From the NCBI GenBank assembly GCA_005281725.1, contig SSBO01000009.1, positions 8,246,303-8,310,302 on the forward strand: a stretch of 64,000 bases of DNA, read 5' to 3'. Below are positions 13,987 through 27,389 of the stretch, in pieces. This DNA is from Wuchereria bancrofti. Taxonomy: Eukaryota; Nematoda; Chromadorea; Rhabditida; Onchocercidae. The notes below the pieces were generated by a model that worked only from the letters and a program-made list of their open reading frames with translations, was not told the DNA's origin and did no database searches. Each line of letters opens with the position of its first letter. Within the stretch, counting starts at the first letter, position 1. A program made the position numbers and the translations under genes.

Positions 13987-16885
13987 CCATCTCCAGCAAA
14001 ATTACCTCATCTACTCATTTATATGGGGCAAACTTCATCATCTAATTCTTATCTACCTGTCTTGGTGCCAAATCTATCAAATGATAGTAATTGGCATACT
14101 GAGGTTAGTGCAAATTTTAATTTTCCTTTCAACAACTCAACATTTTCTCCGTTTTGTTTTAGACATACTACAATTTCTTTTGGTAGTATTATAAGAATTT
14201 GTTACATTAAAGTAATAATATAAAAATTAGTCATATTTTCGTTCATTAATAAATATTAATTTTTTACTCAGTATTTCAACATTTTTTCGTTTTTTGGAAT
14301 TTTTTTTCAAAGAAAAAAGATAGGATCACTTATAACATAAATATGCTAATATAATTCAAAAAAAAAAAAAAGAAAAATTGATTGATATAAAGAATATACA
14401 AATAATACAATCATTTTGAATCTTTATATCATCAATATTACGCATATTTATCATTAATGCAAAAGATTTATTAATAATCTTTTTCAAAAAAAAAGCGGAA
14501 AAGATTAAAATCAATAATTACGACACTTATTAAAATTAAATATTTGGCTTAATCATTTAATTTTTGAAATTTATTGATTAATATTTAATTGTGAGAATTA
14601 TTGCTAATTGTGCAAAACTTTTTATTATCAACATTTACATTCTAAAAAATTTGTGACTAAAAAATGTATTGATATAGTATTTTATTCAGTTATATAATGA
14701 TAAATGGAATTTTTCAATTTCACTGTCTAAAAATGTGAAATAAACTTTGATATTATGAAATACAATCAATCCTTCTGTATAAAAATTTATTTATATATTT
14801 TTGAGCTCCAATATGAATTGAATAAAATTAGATATACAATAAATTGCTATTGAAATGAGGTGCTATTAACATCTAACACTTGCCTAAAATACAAAGCATA
14901 TATATTTGAAAGTTCAATAAATAGAAATTCTTAATTTTATTACTAAAAATAAAGAGTGAAACTTTTAAAAATAACTTTAGTGTCTAAAACATATGTTAAT
15001 TTGTATGGATTAAAATTTTCTGTTTATATTAAAAGAAATAAAATACTTATTAATAAAATTATTTCAAATTTATAGGATCATAATGAACGAAAACAACGAG
15101 AACATACGCCATCACAATTATTATGCGAACGATTAGCGAAATATTTTCGTGAAACGGATATTCATTTCTTAAGATTAACTGATTTACGATTTACGGATAA
15201 TTTCATTGATCGTCTTTTAGAAACTTTTGGAACATGTAAAATACGATGTAAAAAAGTGGAAATAAGCATGTGTAAGCTAAATTATGTGTCACCAAAAAAG
15301 TAAGTTTTTTTTTTGCTTATTGCTTATTAGTATTAAAAAATTTTTCAAAATATTAAATAACTCAAAAAACATATGCTCAAATTTAAATTTCTATGCATAA
15401 TACACATGTTTTTTAGTATAAAAAATTTCGAGTTAACCATTAATTTTATAATTTCTTTGTGTTAAATTAATAATTAGCTTAAATTTATTACAGTCATTCA
15501 ATTTAGAATTATACACAAATAAAACTTTTTGTATTATTACTGTGCAAAAAAAAAGAGACTTATTGAAGAAATATTGAGCATAAGATAATTACTCGATTAA
15601 TTTAATAGGTTTTAAAAATATTATGAATAATTAATTGCCAAATTACTAGTAATAACTCAGTGAAATATTCGAATTGTTTTTTTAGTTTAATTTTAATTCT
15701 AACAAATTTTAGATTCCATCAATTTCTTCAATTAATTGAATGTGATAAATTATCACTTATTTGGTTACGCGGTAATCATGAACATATAAACAATTCTCAA
15801 CAATTCCTTTCTGAATTTCTTGGCCTTAGCTTTTTGAGTATTTTTGCGCTTACACCACAAATAGCTATTGGCGATGATCAATTCTTGGCCAAATTTTTGG
15901 AAGGTAAAGCAACGAAATATTTGGAAGAAACAGTACTTCGAATAGACAATAGCTTAATCACTACAAATGGATTTTGTCAAGCTATTGATGTTAGTGAAAT
16001 TTACATTTATTAATTGCTAAAAGTAGTCAAAATTTAATTACTTTAATGAAATAATTTTCAAAAAAAAAAAGCACATAAATTTTAACTTTGTAAGAATTTA
16101 TATGTTTAATAAATTATTGCTAAAAGGCTTCAAATGCTCAATTTCCACTTGTTGCTTATGTAACGGTCAAAAATTGCAAATTATTTTATTCAAAATATTT
16201 GTAATAAAATAATTTAAAAAATTATTTTATAAAAATTTCAAGTTATTCAATCATTTTTTTCACGTTTTTTATATCCATCAGTTTTTCTAACCAAAAATAA
16301 AGAGAAAAAGTCAAAAAAAAATTAGTCCAAAAAAAAATTTTTTTCGAATAAAATAATTTGAAAAATTAAAAGACAAGAAAAAAATGATAATTTGAAGCAT
16401 TGCTAGCCTTTGATTAGTATATTTCATTAAAATTTATTAATTATAATGTCATTATATTTCTTGATATTTCCCATTATTATTTCATTATTTTCATACATTT
16501 ATTTATACCTATATCGATTATTCTATTCTATGAAATTATTACATATTTATTATGTATAAAGTAAATTACAATTTTCAACATATTTTTTCTTAAAAAATTT
16601 TGATTAATTCCAAAATTTCTTATTTTTTTGAAAAATTTCACAGATATTTATTAATTCTAATTTTAGAAATGGAAACAAACTAATACACATTGGATTTTAA
16701 ATATTTGCATTGGTTCAGAATATATTGTTATTGATGAAATTTTGAAACATTTATCATTGAATGAAAGTAAGCCACGTCAAGGTGCATTCCGGATAACTCA
16801 TCCGCAATTACCGGATGAAACACTTTTGCTGTGGAATGATAACGATGGTGTACATATAGCTAGCAACGGAAATTCAGTTTCCTGA
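10371..16885 (+). CDS. F-box protein, seven exons, about 467 aa
   Basis: Exons: 10371-10397, 11421-11591, 11904-12124, 13839-14103, 15076-15299, 15713-15989 and 16667-16885. All junctions are GT/AG and keep frame (1404 nt, 467 codons plus TGA). The start follows an acceptor-like TTCAG|ATG, fitting spliced-leader addition. An F-box at about residues 79-118 (LLPPEIHLHILKHL, then CRFVCKRWKEMI) should bind Skp1 and make this a substrate receptor of an SCF ubiquitin ligase. Before it is a Ser/Thr-rich linker; after it are a basic patch (GKRRRTRT), ten glutamines from about residue 180, and about 250 residues I cannot assign. That C-terminal part probably binds the substrate, by position only. The stop codon lies in the first unit of a 42-bp tandem repeat. 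An AATAAA occurs near 17238. The orthologue is not recognised. Confidence 0.85.
11616..11673. repeat. (AAAC)n-like tract in the second F-box intron
   Basis: An imperfect run of AAAC and AAGC tetranucleotides lies about 25 bases after the donor at 11592. It is simple-sequence intronic DNA. Confidence 0.8.
13953..13986 (+). repeat. CAA run encoding polyglutamine in the F-box gene
   Basis: Ten CAA codons in a row in exon 4, directly after GAAGAA. The run is pure, so its length may vary between isolates. Other frames read it as polyasparagine or polythreonine, which are shadows. Confidence 0.9.
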
Positions 16886-17098
16886 TTGTAAAAATTTTTA
16901 ACTAGCAGTGGAAATTCAGTTTCCTGATTGTAAAAATTTTTAACTAGCAGCGGAAATTCAGTTTCCTGATTGTAAAAATTTTTAACTAGCAGTGGAAATT
17001 CAGTTTCCTGATTGTAAAAATTTTTAACTAGCAGTGGAAATTCAGTTTCCTGATTAACTCTAGCAATGGAAATCCAGTTTGCTAATTGTAAAAACTTA
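16862..17098 (+). repeat. 42-bp minisatellite overlapping the F-box stop codon
   Basis: Units start at 16862, 16904, 16946, 16988 and 17030, exactly 42 bases apart. The fifth is shortened and a degenerate copy follows at about 17065. Each full unit runs from AGCARYGGAAATTCAG through TTTCCTGATTG to an A/T tail. Unit 1 carries the last F-box codons and the TGA. Because 42 is a multiple of three, later units repeat the same codons and stop in frame. They therefore form the proximal 3' UTR. Confidence 0.93.
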
Positions 17099-20000
17099 TT
17101 GAATGATACTGTTTCGAATTATTTCATTTGAGCAATATGAAAATTTGAGATTTGTAATTGCTGTAATTGATTGTTGTTATTGTTGCTTTTTTTTGAAAAA
17201 AAAAGTTTTTAGAGTTTATTATTTTAAAAAATAGCGAAATAAAATAAATAGGTGGAATTCTTTACTTATTTTTTAGACTTTAATTTTAAGTGATTAAATA
17301 CCAAAATTTTAGAATATAATAAATTTAATAATTAACCTTTACAGTATGTATTTTAGTAAAATATTTTTAAGCCATTCATTCTTTAGCCTTTAAAATTTTC
17401 GTCTTTCACTTTCAATCTTAAACAATAATTAAACAAAATAAATATAAGAGCACTAAGCCGCTCAAAAAACAAACATAAAACGCAAAACAAATTAATTTTT
17501 CAAATAGTTCTGATGGAAAGACTAGAATATTCAAAACATTATTTTACATTTTAATTTGCCTTTTATCTAAAAATGATAAGTAATAACTAGAGTAATGTAA
17601 TAATTTAAGAAGTTAGCGATAATAATATATTTAAGTTGTTTACATAAATGAAAATTAAATTAAATTTCTTTTTTTTCCTTCATTTTCGTTCATTTGTCTG
17701 TTCATTTGTTGTTCATTCATTCGTTGATTAAGGATTATATTTGTTTATTGCCAATTGATTGATTAATTTATTGATCAATATATGATCTTTCGATCAATCT
17801 GAACTAACATATATTTTTCATTTCATTGAAAAAAAGATATGTTATGTTTTTTAATTAATATGTCAAATAATACTTTTGATGTATTATTGTGAAAACCTAA
17901 TACAATTGTGATTAGGTAATCTTTGCTTTTCGATCATTATTACTCTTATCACTGTTATCAGAACTATTACCACGATGGAATGAATGATCCAATACACATA
18001 TTTCATTAAAACTTATAAAATTTCACTATTTGAATATTAGTTCAAAATTTAAAAACCATTAAAATATTATCGATGTATAAAAATTATTGCGAAAAAAGAT
18101 TCAATACCAAGTGGCTTTTGAAATTCTTATCGAATCAAAGTTTTGAAAACTATTCATTTCAAAAGATTCCCAACTACCATATTTTTAATTTCTCATTCAT
18201 TCATTCATTCTTTTATATTTCATCCATTTTATTGTAAATTTTTTATTTTGCAAAGAAAAAAAAATGAAAAAATTCTTTAAGATGATTTCAAAATGTCCAA
18301 TTTAAATTTAAATTCGTTTCACACCAATGCATTTTGATTATAGAATTAAGTTGAAATGATCAACAATTTAAACGGTAATGCAATATGAAGTGGAAATGAA
18401 TTATTTTTGCATATCAAATGTTACATTTCTCTCTTTCTCTCTCTCTCTCTCTCTTTACCTCCCAAATATCGCACTTATTTGGTGTTGAATGAATTAAATT
18501 CGAATTGTTTTCTTTTATTTTATATTTTCATTTGGTCATTAAACACAAAAAAAAGAAACACATAAACTTACACATATAAATTAAATGCTAAAATTTATTG
18601 AAAAATTTAAATTTGTTGAATTCATTGTATATTAAAATTACTAAATTAAGTATTCTTATCAAAAAAAAAAGAAAAATGTCAAAATTCTAATCTATTTTTG
18701 CTATTTGCAACAATTAAGTCCAATCCGACTATTTTTTATTCGAACAAAAAAAAAGTGGAAAAAAGGAAAAAAAAAGAAAAAAAACGGAAATATGGACAAA
18801 AGTGCAATTTTCATTTGTTATTTCATCAAATATTACAAAATTATCAAATGACAATTTTTTTTTTCAAAATTATTTCAATTTCTTTTAACAATTACTCACT
18901 TATGCTTATAAACACTAACATTAATCTCAACAACAATTTGATTTTGATATATTTCGTGAAAAAATTTAAACAAAATTTTCAAATTGTTAACATTTGTTCT
19001 TCGATAAATGAAACGACAGCATAAATTAATGGCATTTATTTTTTTCTTTTCTGTCAGCAAGTTTTATTACTATGCTTGTAGAAAGACACAAATTTCTTGA
19101 AATTTCTTAAATTTAAAACAAAAAAAAAAAAACGAGTTTCCTGCTAACAGCTAAGTAGCCATGATCAATAATAATATTTTAACTAATATTAAGAATTCCT
19201 TTTTTTTTTTTTAAATTTCTATCATTTTCATTCACTCATTAAATTCATTTTAACTCAATTTAGGCTTACTAACTTTCAGTTTAATCCATTCTGCTTGAAA
19301 AAAAAATCACCTGAACGGATTTAATCGATAATTTCTTTCGTATTTATTGTTAAAAATTAAATTTCAACATTTATACTCTAAAAAAGTTATAATAATTTGT
19401 AATATACAATAAGCAATTCTAAAACTAAATGATAAATCTATGATTTTTTTTTAAAAATTTCAATCATTTCAATTTAGCTCATTAAATTCAGTTTAACTCA
19501 TTTTCAGTTTATTTTTTTTTAATTTAGTTCTTTTTTTGCTCTGAAAAGTACATTCATTATAGCTTTATTTTGTAGAAAAAAATTTTGACATAACCTTGTT
19601 GATAAATTATTTGTCGTTGATGACATTTATTCAAATAAGTAATCACATAGTGTTTGGTGACATTTCGGGGACAATTTTATTACTAATTTTGATGTGATTT
19701 TGGAGTGAGTGCGAAGAAAAATTTGCAACCAAAATATGAAAAAAGTATGCAAAGTATATAATTTATTTCTTTATTATTTTCCTAACTAATTTATTATTTT
19801 TGCTATTCGCCTGCACTAATAAATTATTTGATTAAATTTTATTTGCTTAATTAATTAATTAATTAATTAATTGATGTTATAAAAGATTTATTTGCTTATG
19901 CATTTGTATTCCTTGTTATATTATTGCTGTTTTTTTAAGTGAAACTATTTGTTGCAAAAAAAAAAAAAATAATTTGTTCGTCTCAGACAGTACTAAATAG

Positions 20001-20642
20001 TTTCAGTGACTTTTTTTGAAGTATATTTAAAAATATTCTCACGATATTACATCAGATAAAGCTTATCATTTTGCTAGTTTGATACAATAATTTTTAACAA
20101 TTAGAAATGAAAAAGGGAAGTATCTTTTTCTTTTTTAACTCAAATGTAGAAGTAAATTAGAATGTTTTAAATGAAAGTATTTAAAATTTAAATGTTGATT
20201 CTGTAAGAATTGAAATTTAAATTCAAAATTTAGACATTTAAAATTTTTAGTCATAGTTTTTAGTTAGAACTATTAATTCGAATATATCAAGTAAACCAAT
20301 AATTCCTTTTTTCTGCGTCTAATAACTTACTTATATAATCAATAAGCTACTTTTTTGGAATGTCATAAAAGAAAATAAATTTTAGCATTGCCATAATGAC
20401 TTCATTTAAATTGCATCCATTAATTTGAAAGAAGAAAAAGATGGATATGCAATTATAAAAAGAATTAAAAATATTAACTGAACGGAAATGAATTAAAAAA
20501 GAATCAAAAATTATCAAATTCTCCATGCATTTCAAAATATCATTTGAAATTATTTGTTCTTGCATTGACCTTTTAGTTTATCTTGTTGGCATCATTTGTT
20601 CAATTCATAAACACCACTTGCAATTATCACAAATCAGGAAAA

Positions 20643-20723
20643 TTATTTAATTGAAGGATCTTTTTGTGAAGAGGAATTTTCTTCACTGCTCTTATCATCA
20701 CTATCAGTTGAATGATCAGCATT
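20643..20723 (-). CDS. Weak candidate: acidic Ser-rich terminal exon
   Basis: On the minus strand, an AATAG acceptor at 20724-20725 opens 26 codons ending in TAA. The peptide begins NADHSTDSDDKSSEENSSSQ. The run of Ser/Asp/Glu codons is unlike the surrounding A/T-rich noise and resembles an acidic C-terminal tail. No upstream partner exon was found within several kb, the acceptor lacks a good pyrimidine tract, and the frame is closed just upstream. It may be a chance open stretch. Confidence 0.2.
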   Translation of the reverse strand, partial: NADHSTDSDDKSSEENSSSQKDPSIK

Positions 20724-21954
20724 CTATTGACGTGTTCAAAAGCGCATAATAATTCTCTTCGCTGATTTTTTTTTTACTTTTTTTAAGCTACGATAAATTT
20801 TTTCTTTTTTTTTACAAACAAAAAAGAACTACAAAAAGAAGGAGAGAAAGAGAGATAGAAGGAGAGAGGAAGAAAGAGAAATTCCAATTCATTTGAGTGG
20901 AAATTTTTTTAATTGAAATCAAATAAATTTTTAAACTAATTAAAAGTAACTCTTTAAAATTTTGATCATAATATGAGAAACTTTGTAAATGATACATAGT
21001 ATAACAAATCCAAAAGGTTTAGTTTCATTTGTTTCTATGTTAAATAGAATGAAATTACCCATTCAAGGAATGAATGCATTTCTTTGTTCGCATTATGTAA
21101 AATATGAGTTTTTTTGCATAAATCACATAATGTAATGTTTACCGTTTAATATGATTATTCGTTAGCAAAAATTTTCTTAGATCATCCAAAAATTTTCAAA
21201 TTATCCTTTCACATTTCAAAAAATATTTTTTTTTTTTTGCAACATGAGAAGCTCCAATTAATTTAGGTAAATTTACGTGATATATCCTTCAAGTAATATC
21301 TTATGCATTTCCACAATTTCCTGGTATGCTTGACAAATTTTAAATTATCTATCCAATCTTTAGTAAGGCTTTTTTTTTTAGTGCAAACAATTTAGCAGCA
21401 ATATTTCTTAAATAATATTCGAAAACTTTAACTTCACTATTCTAATTATAGACTAATCTTTCAAAATTTCTTAATAAATAAGTCCAACAAATTTGTTTTC
21501 TTTTTAGCAGCAAAAATAACTGCATGCTGTACAGCTATTAGTTATTACTAAGCTAATGACAATTGTTAAAAAATGATCATTTAAGTTTTCGCTCAAAAAG
21601 ATTGTCAAATTAAAGTAAAACAGAAGTCAAAATATTTGCTATTTCTTTTTTACATAATCAAATGAAGTACTTTAGTTGAATTTATAAGAAAATATATTAA
21701 ACTAATGCAAAAGAAATGCTATTCAAATGTTATATTTACTGCATCGCAAAGATAACTTAAATTAATAGCTTAAATCCTCACTGGCATCACTAAATATAAT
21801 ACATTCGGGTCATTTTTATCAATTAGCATTACTGATAAACTGATAAAAATGAAGACAAGATTATCAAAAGTATAAATATAACACTTCAATTGCATTATTA
21901 ATACAATAGCTTTGAATTTGGCTAATTTCGTTTAATTTTCTTAATTAAAAAGCA

Positions 21955-22125
21955 ATCTAGACTAAGCTTCTCTAATCTTATTAATTAAAAAAGTAGCCCA
22001 GTCTAGATCAGACTTCTCTAATCTCATTAATAACTGAGCTATGCATAGTCGTTGAACAATTTAGACTAGGCTTCTCTAATCTGTTAAAAACAGCCCAGAC
22101 CAAACTTCCCTAATCTCATTAAAAA
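21955..22125. repeat. Degenerate short direct repeats
   Basis: A core similar to AGACTARRCTTCTCTAATCT followed by an A/T-rich spacer appears four times, near 21957, 22004, 22063 and 22099. Spacing is irregular (about 36-59 bases). No coding role is visible. Confidence 0.6.
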
Positions 22126-24693
22126 TTAATCGTTTTCATAACAACCACTATGCATAGCTTATGATATTCTTCTGCTAGGCATTTTCTGCTTTTTGGCTTT
22201 AAAGAAAAAAAAAAAAAGAAAAATTGTCTCATTCAGCAACTATTACAAATGGGCGCAAAAAATCGAAGCGCAATAGTTGTCATACAAATCGCTGGTGCAA
22301 ATGTCGCTTTAAAAACGATATTTTCTGTGCATTTTCATTCGATCCGATTGAAAACAACAAAGTTGAATTGTGGAAAGTTGCTACTTTTTCATTGAGAAAA
22401 TATTATATACACTAAGCCAAAACATGAATCTTCTCTAGATGAACTTTAACCTTTTGTTAGCTATTAAAGTATTTTTGCGAAATGCTACGCTAATTAATTT
22501 TATGAGATTTGAAAATTTATTTGCTAAACTTTGCAATTATTTAGTAAAATTACTCAAAACCAACTCGTAATATTTCCACCTTACAATATTAATAAACCAC
22601 CGAAACCACCGAAAGTAGTGACACTTCACTGCGTCTTAATCATTGTATTCATTTGCTCACTACAGTTCTCTAACTCTTTTATCACAATCTAATCATTGCA
22701 ACCAACATTATCTCTTTTCATTTTTATCAATCTTTCACCTTTCTTCAACCATTTGCACTATTTCTCTCTTTATTACCACTCAAATTTTATGGTACAATAG
22801 GAGCTATACGTATTATCTCACTAATTCCACATATGTCTATCCCTCTCTTCCATATATGTGTTTCTCGATTTCTCCTACATCCTAATCCAGACAATCTCTA
22901 ATTCTTTTCCCATATACCTTCTCTCGTATTATTCAACATCTCGAAGAAATCTATCAGCACGGGCAACCATAAATTCGATATTCTCGAGTTTTTTTTTTTT
23001 TTTTTTTTAAAGAGAAAACTGTTTTTTATTAAAGTTTAAACGTGACGATTACCCTTTTAGCTTATTCAAATAATTAAATCTAACAAAAAAAAGAGGAAAA
23101 AATAGAGAATATAAGGAAATATATTATTCTATAAAATAAATATATTTTTTTAAAAATTCGTCTAATATTCAAAATTAATTTTTTTCATGATATCCAATAA
23201 AAATGGTTAAGAAAAAATGTTCTTTAACTTTAAATATTTAATTTAAAGAAAAAAAAAGAAAAGCTAGAACAGTTTATGTAAGGTTAATGCTAATATGAAA
23301 CTTGCAACATTTTTTGCTAAAAAGACTAAAAATTTTATTGCAAACATGTAAACCAGAAAAAAAAACTTAAGAGTTAATTATTAACATATAAGCTAAATTA
23401 GTGATTACAATAAAGATCATGAAAAATGTTAATATTGAAAATAATAGCAAAAATTAAATTGAAATTCTAATTCTTAATAAAAAACGGTATAAAGCATATT
23501 TCATTGTTATAAGACAGGAAAAAAGAAGGAAAAAATAAATAATTTTGGAACAAATTAATTAAGACAAAACTTCTTAATATAAATAATACTTTTCGTTTCT
23601 CTTTTTTCTTTTATTAAGAAATGATAATTACTATGTTTCTCTGAAGCAATGAATTCTGAAGTAATCGATTCTACCAAATGAATTAATTCAGGAAGGAAAT
23701 AATCCGAAATGATATTCTTAATATGACGCAGTGTTTATAAAATGATAAACAAACTATTTCAATTGCTATAAATGTTATTTGCATTCACTGATATAAACGT
23801 ATCTTTTAATTGCAATTATTCATATTATCAGAAGGAAAACTAATTGTTAAACTTTATGACATAATTAATTGATCAAAACAAACCCAGCAAATAGCAAAAA
23901 AAAAAAATATCGAAGCAAAAATTTAGCATTGTAAGCTTTACGACATAATTAATTAATACAAGTAATGGTTGGATGATGATGACATGAGCGCCAAAGTATA
24001 ATTAAATTCAAAGATTTCTATTGTATAATGTATGAGCAGTAAATTATCTGATGAATCTTTCGGGACAAACTAATTGATATTAGAAAAAAAGAAAAAAAAG
24101 TGAAATTTGGATTAAAAAATTAATTCATAAATTCTATGAATGTGCAGTAGCCTTGACCTGAAAAGAAAATGTACTGAAATTAAAAACATTCCACCATTCC
24201 ATTGATTATATAAATCTAACAAATATTTTTTTGTCGATATTTTTTCTTCTCCTTTTGATCTAAAAAACTGTAACCTAAAAAAATTATTAATACTATTGAA
24301 ATGCATCAGTGGATAATTTCGAATGGATAATTCAATTTTCCCAGCAAATTAAATTCTCTCAAATTTCTAATGTAAGAAAAAAAAAGTGAAAAGGTATTCG
24401 AAATATACAATTTAATTATTGCCACTAATAGAAAGTAATGAATGTTGCATGCAAAGGAATACACATATTTATTCATTTATTATACCATTTTTTCATTTTA
24501 CAATTTAATTAATTTATTTGATTTTATAACAAAAAAAAAACTTTTGTTATGATCACACGTCGATAAGTGTAAATTTAATACGAAAATTTAAAAAAAAATT
24601 AAAAAGAAAGGGAAAATTCTTCTTTTTTGGCAATGTTTATCCAACATTTTTCGAATTGAATTAATGCATTCAACTATGCCTGCATGCATGCAT

Positions 24694-26091
24694 TTATGCA
24701 GGAATCATTTCGCGTTCTTCATCCTGCAATAAAGATTTTTGGGGAAAAAAACAGAAATTAAACTAAATGAACAAAATGTAAAAGTTTATTCAAATATACA
24801 TATAACTTTTTATTTTGCTTCAAAAACAAAGTATTTTTAACCTTTTTTTTTGATACTTTACAATAAACAAATTTGTGTCAGTAATTTTAGAATAATTATG
24901 AAAGATTTTATTTCTGAAAATCGAAATTAAATAATTTCACGTATATTTAACAAAATATATTGAAATGAATGGCCAAACAATTTGCTTTAACATAAATACT
25001 AAATAAAAATGACTGATCATTGATCTATTGGAATACATTTATAATACTGTTTCTATTCCTCTCTTTTCCCCTCATTCAGGTAATTTCTCATAATCTATCT
25101 GCTAAAACTACATTTTCTTCCACCGTAAAAGGTTTATGGTATTCATTTTCTTTCATTCTTTCTTTCTTTCTCTGTTTCTCTCTCTCCCCCTCTCTCTCTC
25201 AAATAATTCCTCATAATTATTTAGATACAATAATCAGTGATATTATGATATACTTTCCCTAACTCTGTTAAGTTAGGCTCTGGTTAATACCTTTAATACA
25301 TCATAATTATTTTATTTTAATAATAACGAATATGAACTTCAAATTCCAAAATTTTAAAATCAAACCGGAAATATAGTTTCCAAATTTAAGACACCAATAT
25401 CAAACACCTTCTTAGCTGTTTTACCTTCGCTAATATAACTGGATGGAATTTTAAGTTTTAATTTTCGTTGTCCTAGCTAAAAAAAATAATGTAAAAATGA
25501 ATAAATTGATGAAAAAGTAGAACAAAGAACTTTAATTATAATTTATTAAAATTACAATATTCTATTTACTATTGGTGTTGCCACTTTCTTTTTTACTTAC
25601 GAATAATATATCAAAAATTTAAATTAATAATTAAAATCAAAAGAAAAAATTGACAACCTTTAGATTATCATTGCAATCATGGTACGCTTTAAATACTGGA
25701 TCAATTGTAGTTAATTCAGCAGTATCACCTTGCAGCATAAACATACCTTGATCATCGGTATATCCCTGAGCTAGAAGGTCATCCGGATCAGGTCCTAGAA
25801 AAAAAAGTGAAAAAATTATTCCGAAATTTATATATATTTTCTAATTTTTATAAATGAGAAAATTAAATATTTAAATTGCAAACGTTAAAGTTATTATTTA
25901 AAATTTTTAAAATTCTAATTTAAAACTGAATTAATAAAATAACCAGTATCTTCGTCCCAAAGTTTCACTCGAATATTTCGTGCAGGAGCAGTACCACACA
26001 GTAGTTTACCTTTGACTGCAACAGCTTGCTGTCTCATTGCTGTTGAAAATGTCACAACACCAAGTATTAGAAAAAGTAACCAAAAATGCAT
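24694..26091 (-). CDS. Transthyretin-like (TTL) secreted protein, four exons, 141 aa
   Basis: Exons in transcript order: 26091-25944, 25794-25658, 25476-25366 and 24723-24694 (426 nt, 141 codons plus TAA). The start is the ATG two bases after a TTTTTAG acceptor, fitting trans-splicing. Residues 1-18 are a hydrophobic signal peptide. The mature part has the nematode TTL signatures: VKGKLLCG near residue 28, KLWDEDTGPDPDD across exons 1-2, YTDDQGMF, TTIDPVFKAYHDC, KIPSSYIS and DIGVLNLETIF. The family (Pfam PF01060) is a secreted transthyretin-like beta-sandwich with mostly unknown ligands. The terminal exon of 30 nt is supported because ETIFP joined to DEEREMIPA mirrors the neighbour's ETIF-type end followed by EERDLI. 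Without that splice the frame stops right after ...TIFPV. Cys32 and Cys90 are kept; the usual second Cys pair is absent. It lies head-to-tail with its paralogue about 1.3 kb upstream. Confidence 0.9.
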
Positions 26092-27389
26092 CCTAAAAAC
26101 AATCAATCTGGAATTTATCCGGAATAACAGGATTATTCATAGTGTTTCGAAAAATATATCACAACCTAAGCTATTTTCTACCATATAATATTTCCGGATT
26201 AGAAGGTATGAGAACATGAAAGTTACATAAGCCATTTGTATTACTGATTTATTATAATGAAACGTTTCCGAATATTTATTCATAATAAAATCATCACCAA
26301 ATGATCCGGAATTACCGGATCATTTCAAATCTTACCATAAATATGTCATTAGCAGAAACTTCTAGTAAGTAATTATATTCAAATAAATTAAAATAATTTA
26401 GCTTATTTTTTCTTAAATGATCTGAATAAAATTCAATAATACAAACAGTAATAATATTAAAATAGTTAGAACAAATGGTGAATTCATATTTTAATATTAA
26501 AAAGATTAAGATCAAAAATAAATGAATGTGATAAATTAGCATAATAAATTATCAAAACTTAAAGTAACTGAAAATGATAGTTTTATACGAGTAATTTTTA
26601 ATAATTTTCCATATTTAATTTGATATTATTAGAAAACCAAATAATAATAGCAAATAAATTAAAATTTGTTATGCAAGCGAGGACTGAAATTGGAGATTAG
26701 CAAAGAGATATCAAATGCTATTGACATATCTAATAAACAATTGGTTTGTTTACAAATCTTTCCAATATATTTTATTGAAGAACTGGATGATCGGATAGCT
26801 TGTTGGCAACAATTTTAAAAATAATTTCTTGTTTCGATATTTCATTATTCAGTTGTTTTGATACCAAAGTTTATATGAAATGTAAGTAATTAAACTTATT
26901 GTTTAAACATGTATAATGTAATAATATGAATCAAAAAAATCCTTTTTAATATAATAAAATATTGAAACATTAAATCCATGATAAAATTACAGATTAATTT
27001 AATAATCAAAACTTGCCTTAAATGACCGAAGAAAAGTTCGTTTAAAAAGTTAAATTACGCTCTTAAACAAAAAGAAAGAAAAAAAAACATGGTATCTAAT
27101 CATGTACTTAAAAAAATTAAGAAGTATTAATGAAAAATCAAGTTATAAAAACGAATTTAATTATTAGTAAATGAAATGAGTAAGTTATAGTACATAAAAT
27201 TATTGAATATTAAATACAAAACGAAAAGAAAAAGAAAAGAAATGCACATAAAAATACGGAATTTTACCATACCAAAAAAATATACAATTTCTATAAATGT
27301 TTTTTTTTTTTTTTTGAAATAATCAGAATTATTTCAATTCATCATAATCCCTTTAACAATACTATATTACGTCATCTCTCACGTTACTT

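Larger units (their letters stand above)
16886..24693. other. Mostly non-coding AT-rich DNA between the F-box and TTL genes
   Basis: Beyond the minisatellite I see simple repeats: (CT)n near 18431-18457 and AATT repeats at about 19848-19873. A degenerate family of short direct repeats occurs at about 21955-22125. A pyrimidine-rich, less AT-rich patch at 22600-22980 and a moderately GC region at 22224-22415 gave no exon with splice sites. One weak minus-strand terminal exon (20643-20723) is listed separately. Confidence 0.5.

Noticed and set aside
13949..14194. Polyasparagine open frame on the plus strand
   Set aside because: It is the shifted frame of the CAA run; the F-box frame reads the run as glutamine and matches the flanking splice phases.
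16862..17098. Possible CRISPR-like array or coding repeat
   Set aside because: Units are contiguous, and each full unit contains an in-frame TGA after the first, so it is a 3' UTR minisatellite.
22224..22885. Two moderately GC open frames (Cys/Lys-rich, then Ser/Tyr/Leu-rich)
   Set aside because: No matching splice sites, no recognisable domain and no partner exons; the second is a pyrimidine-rich tract.
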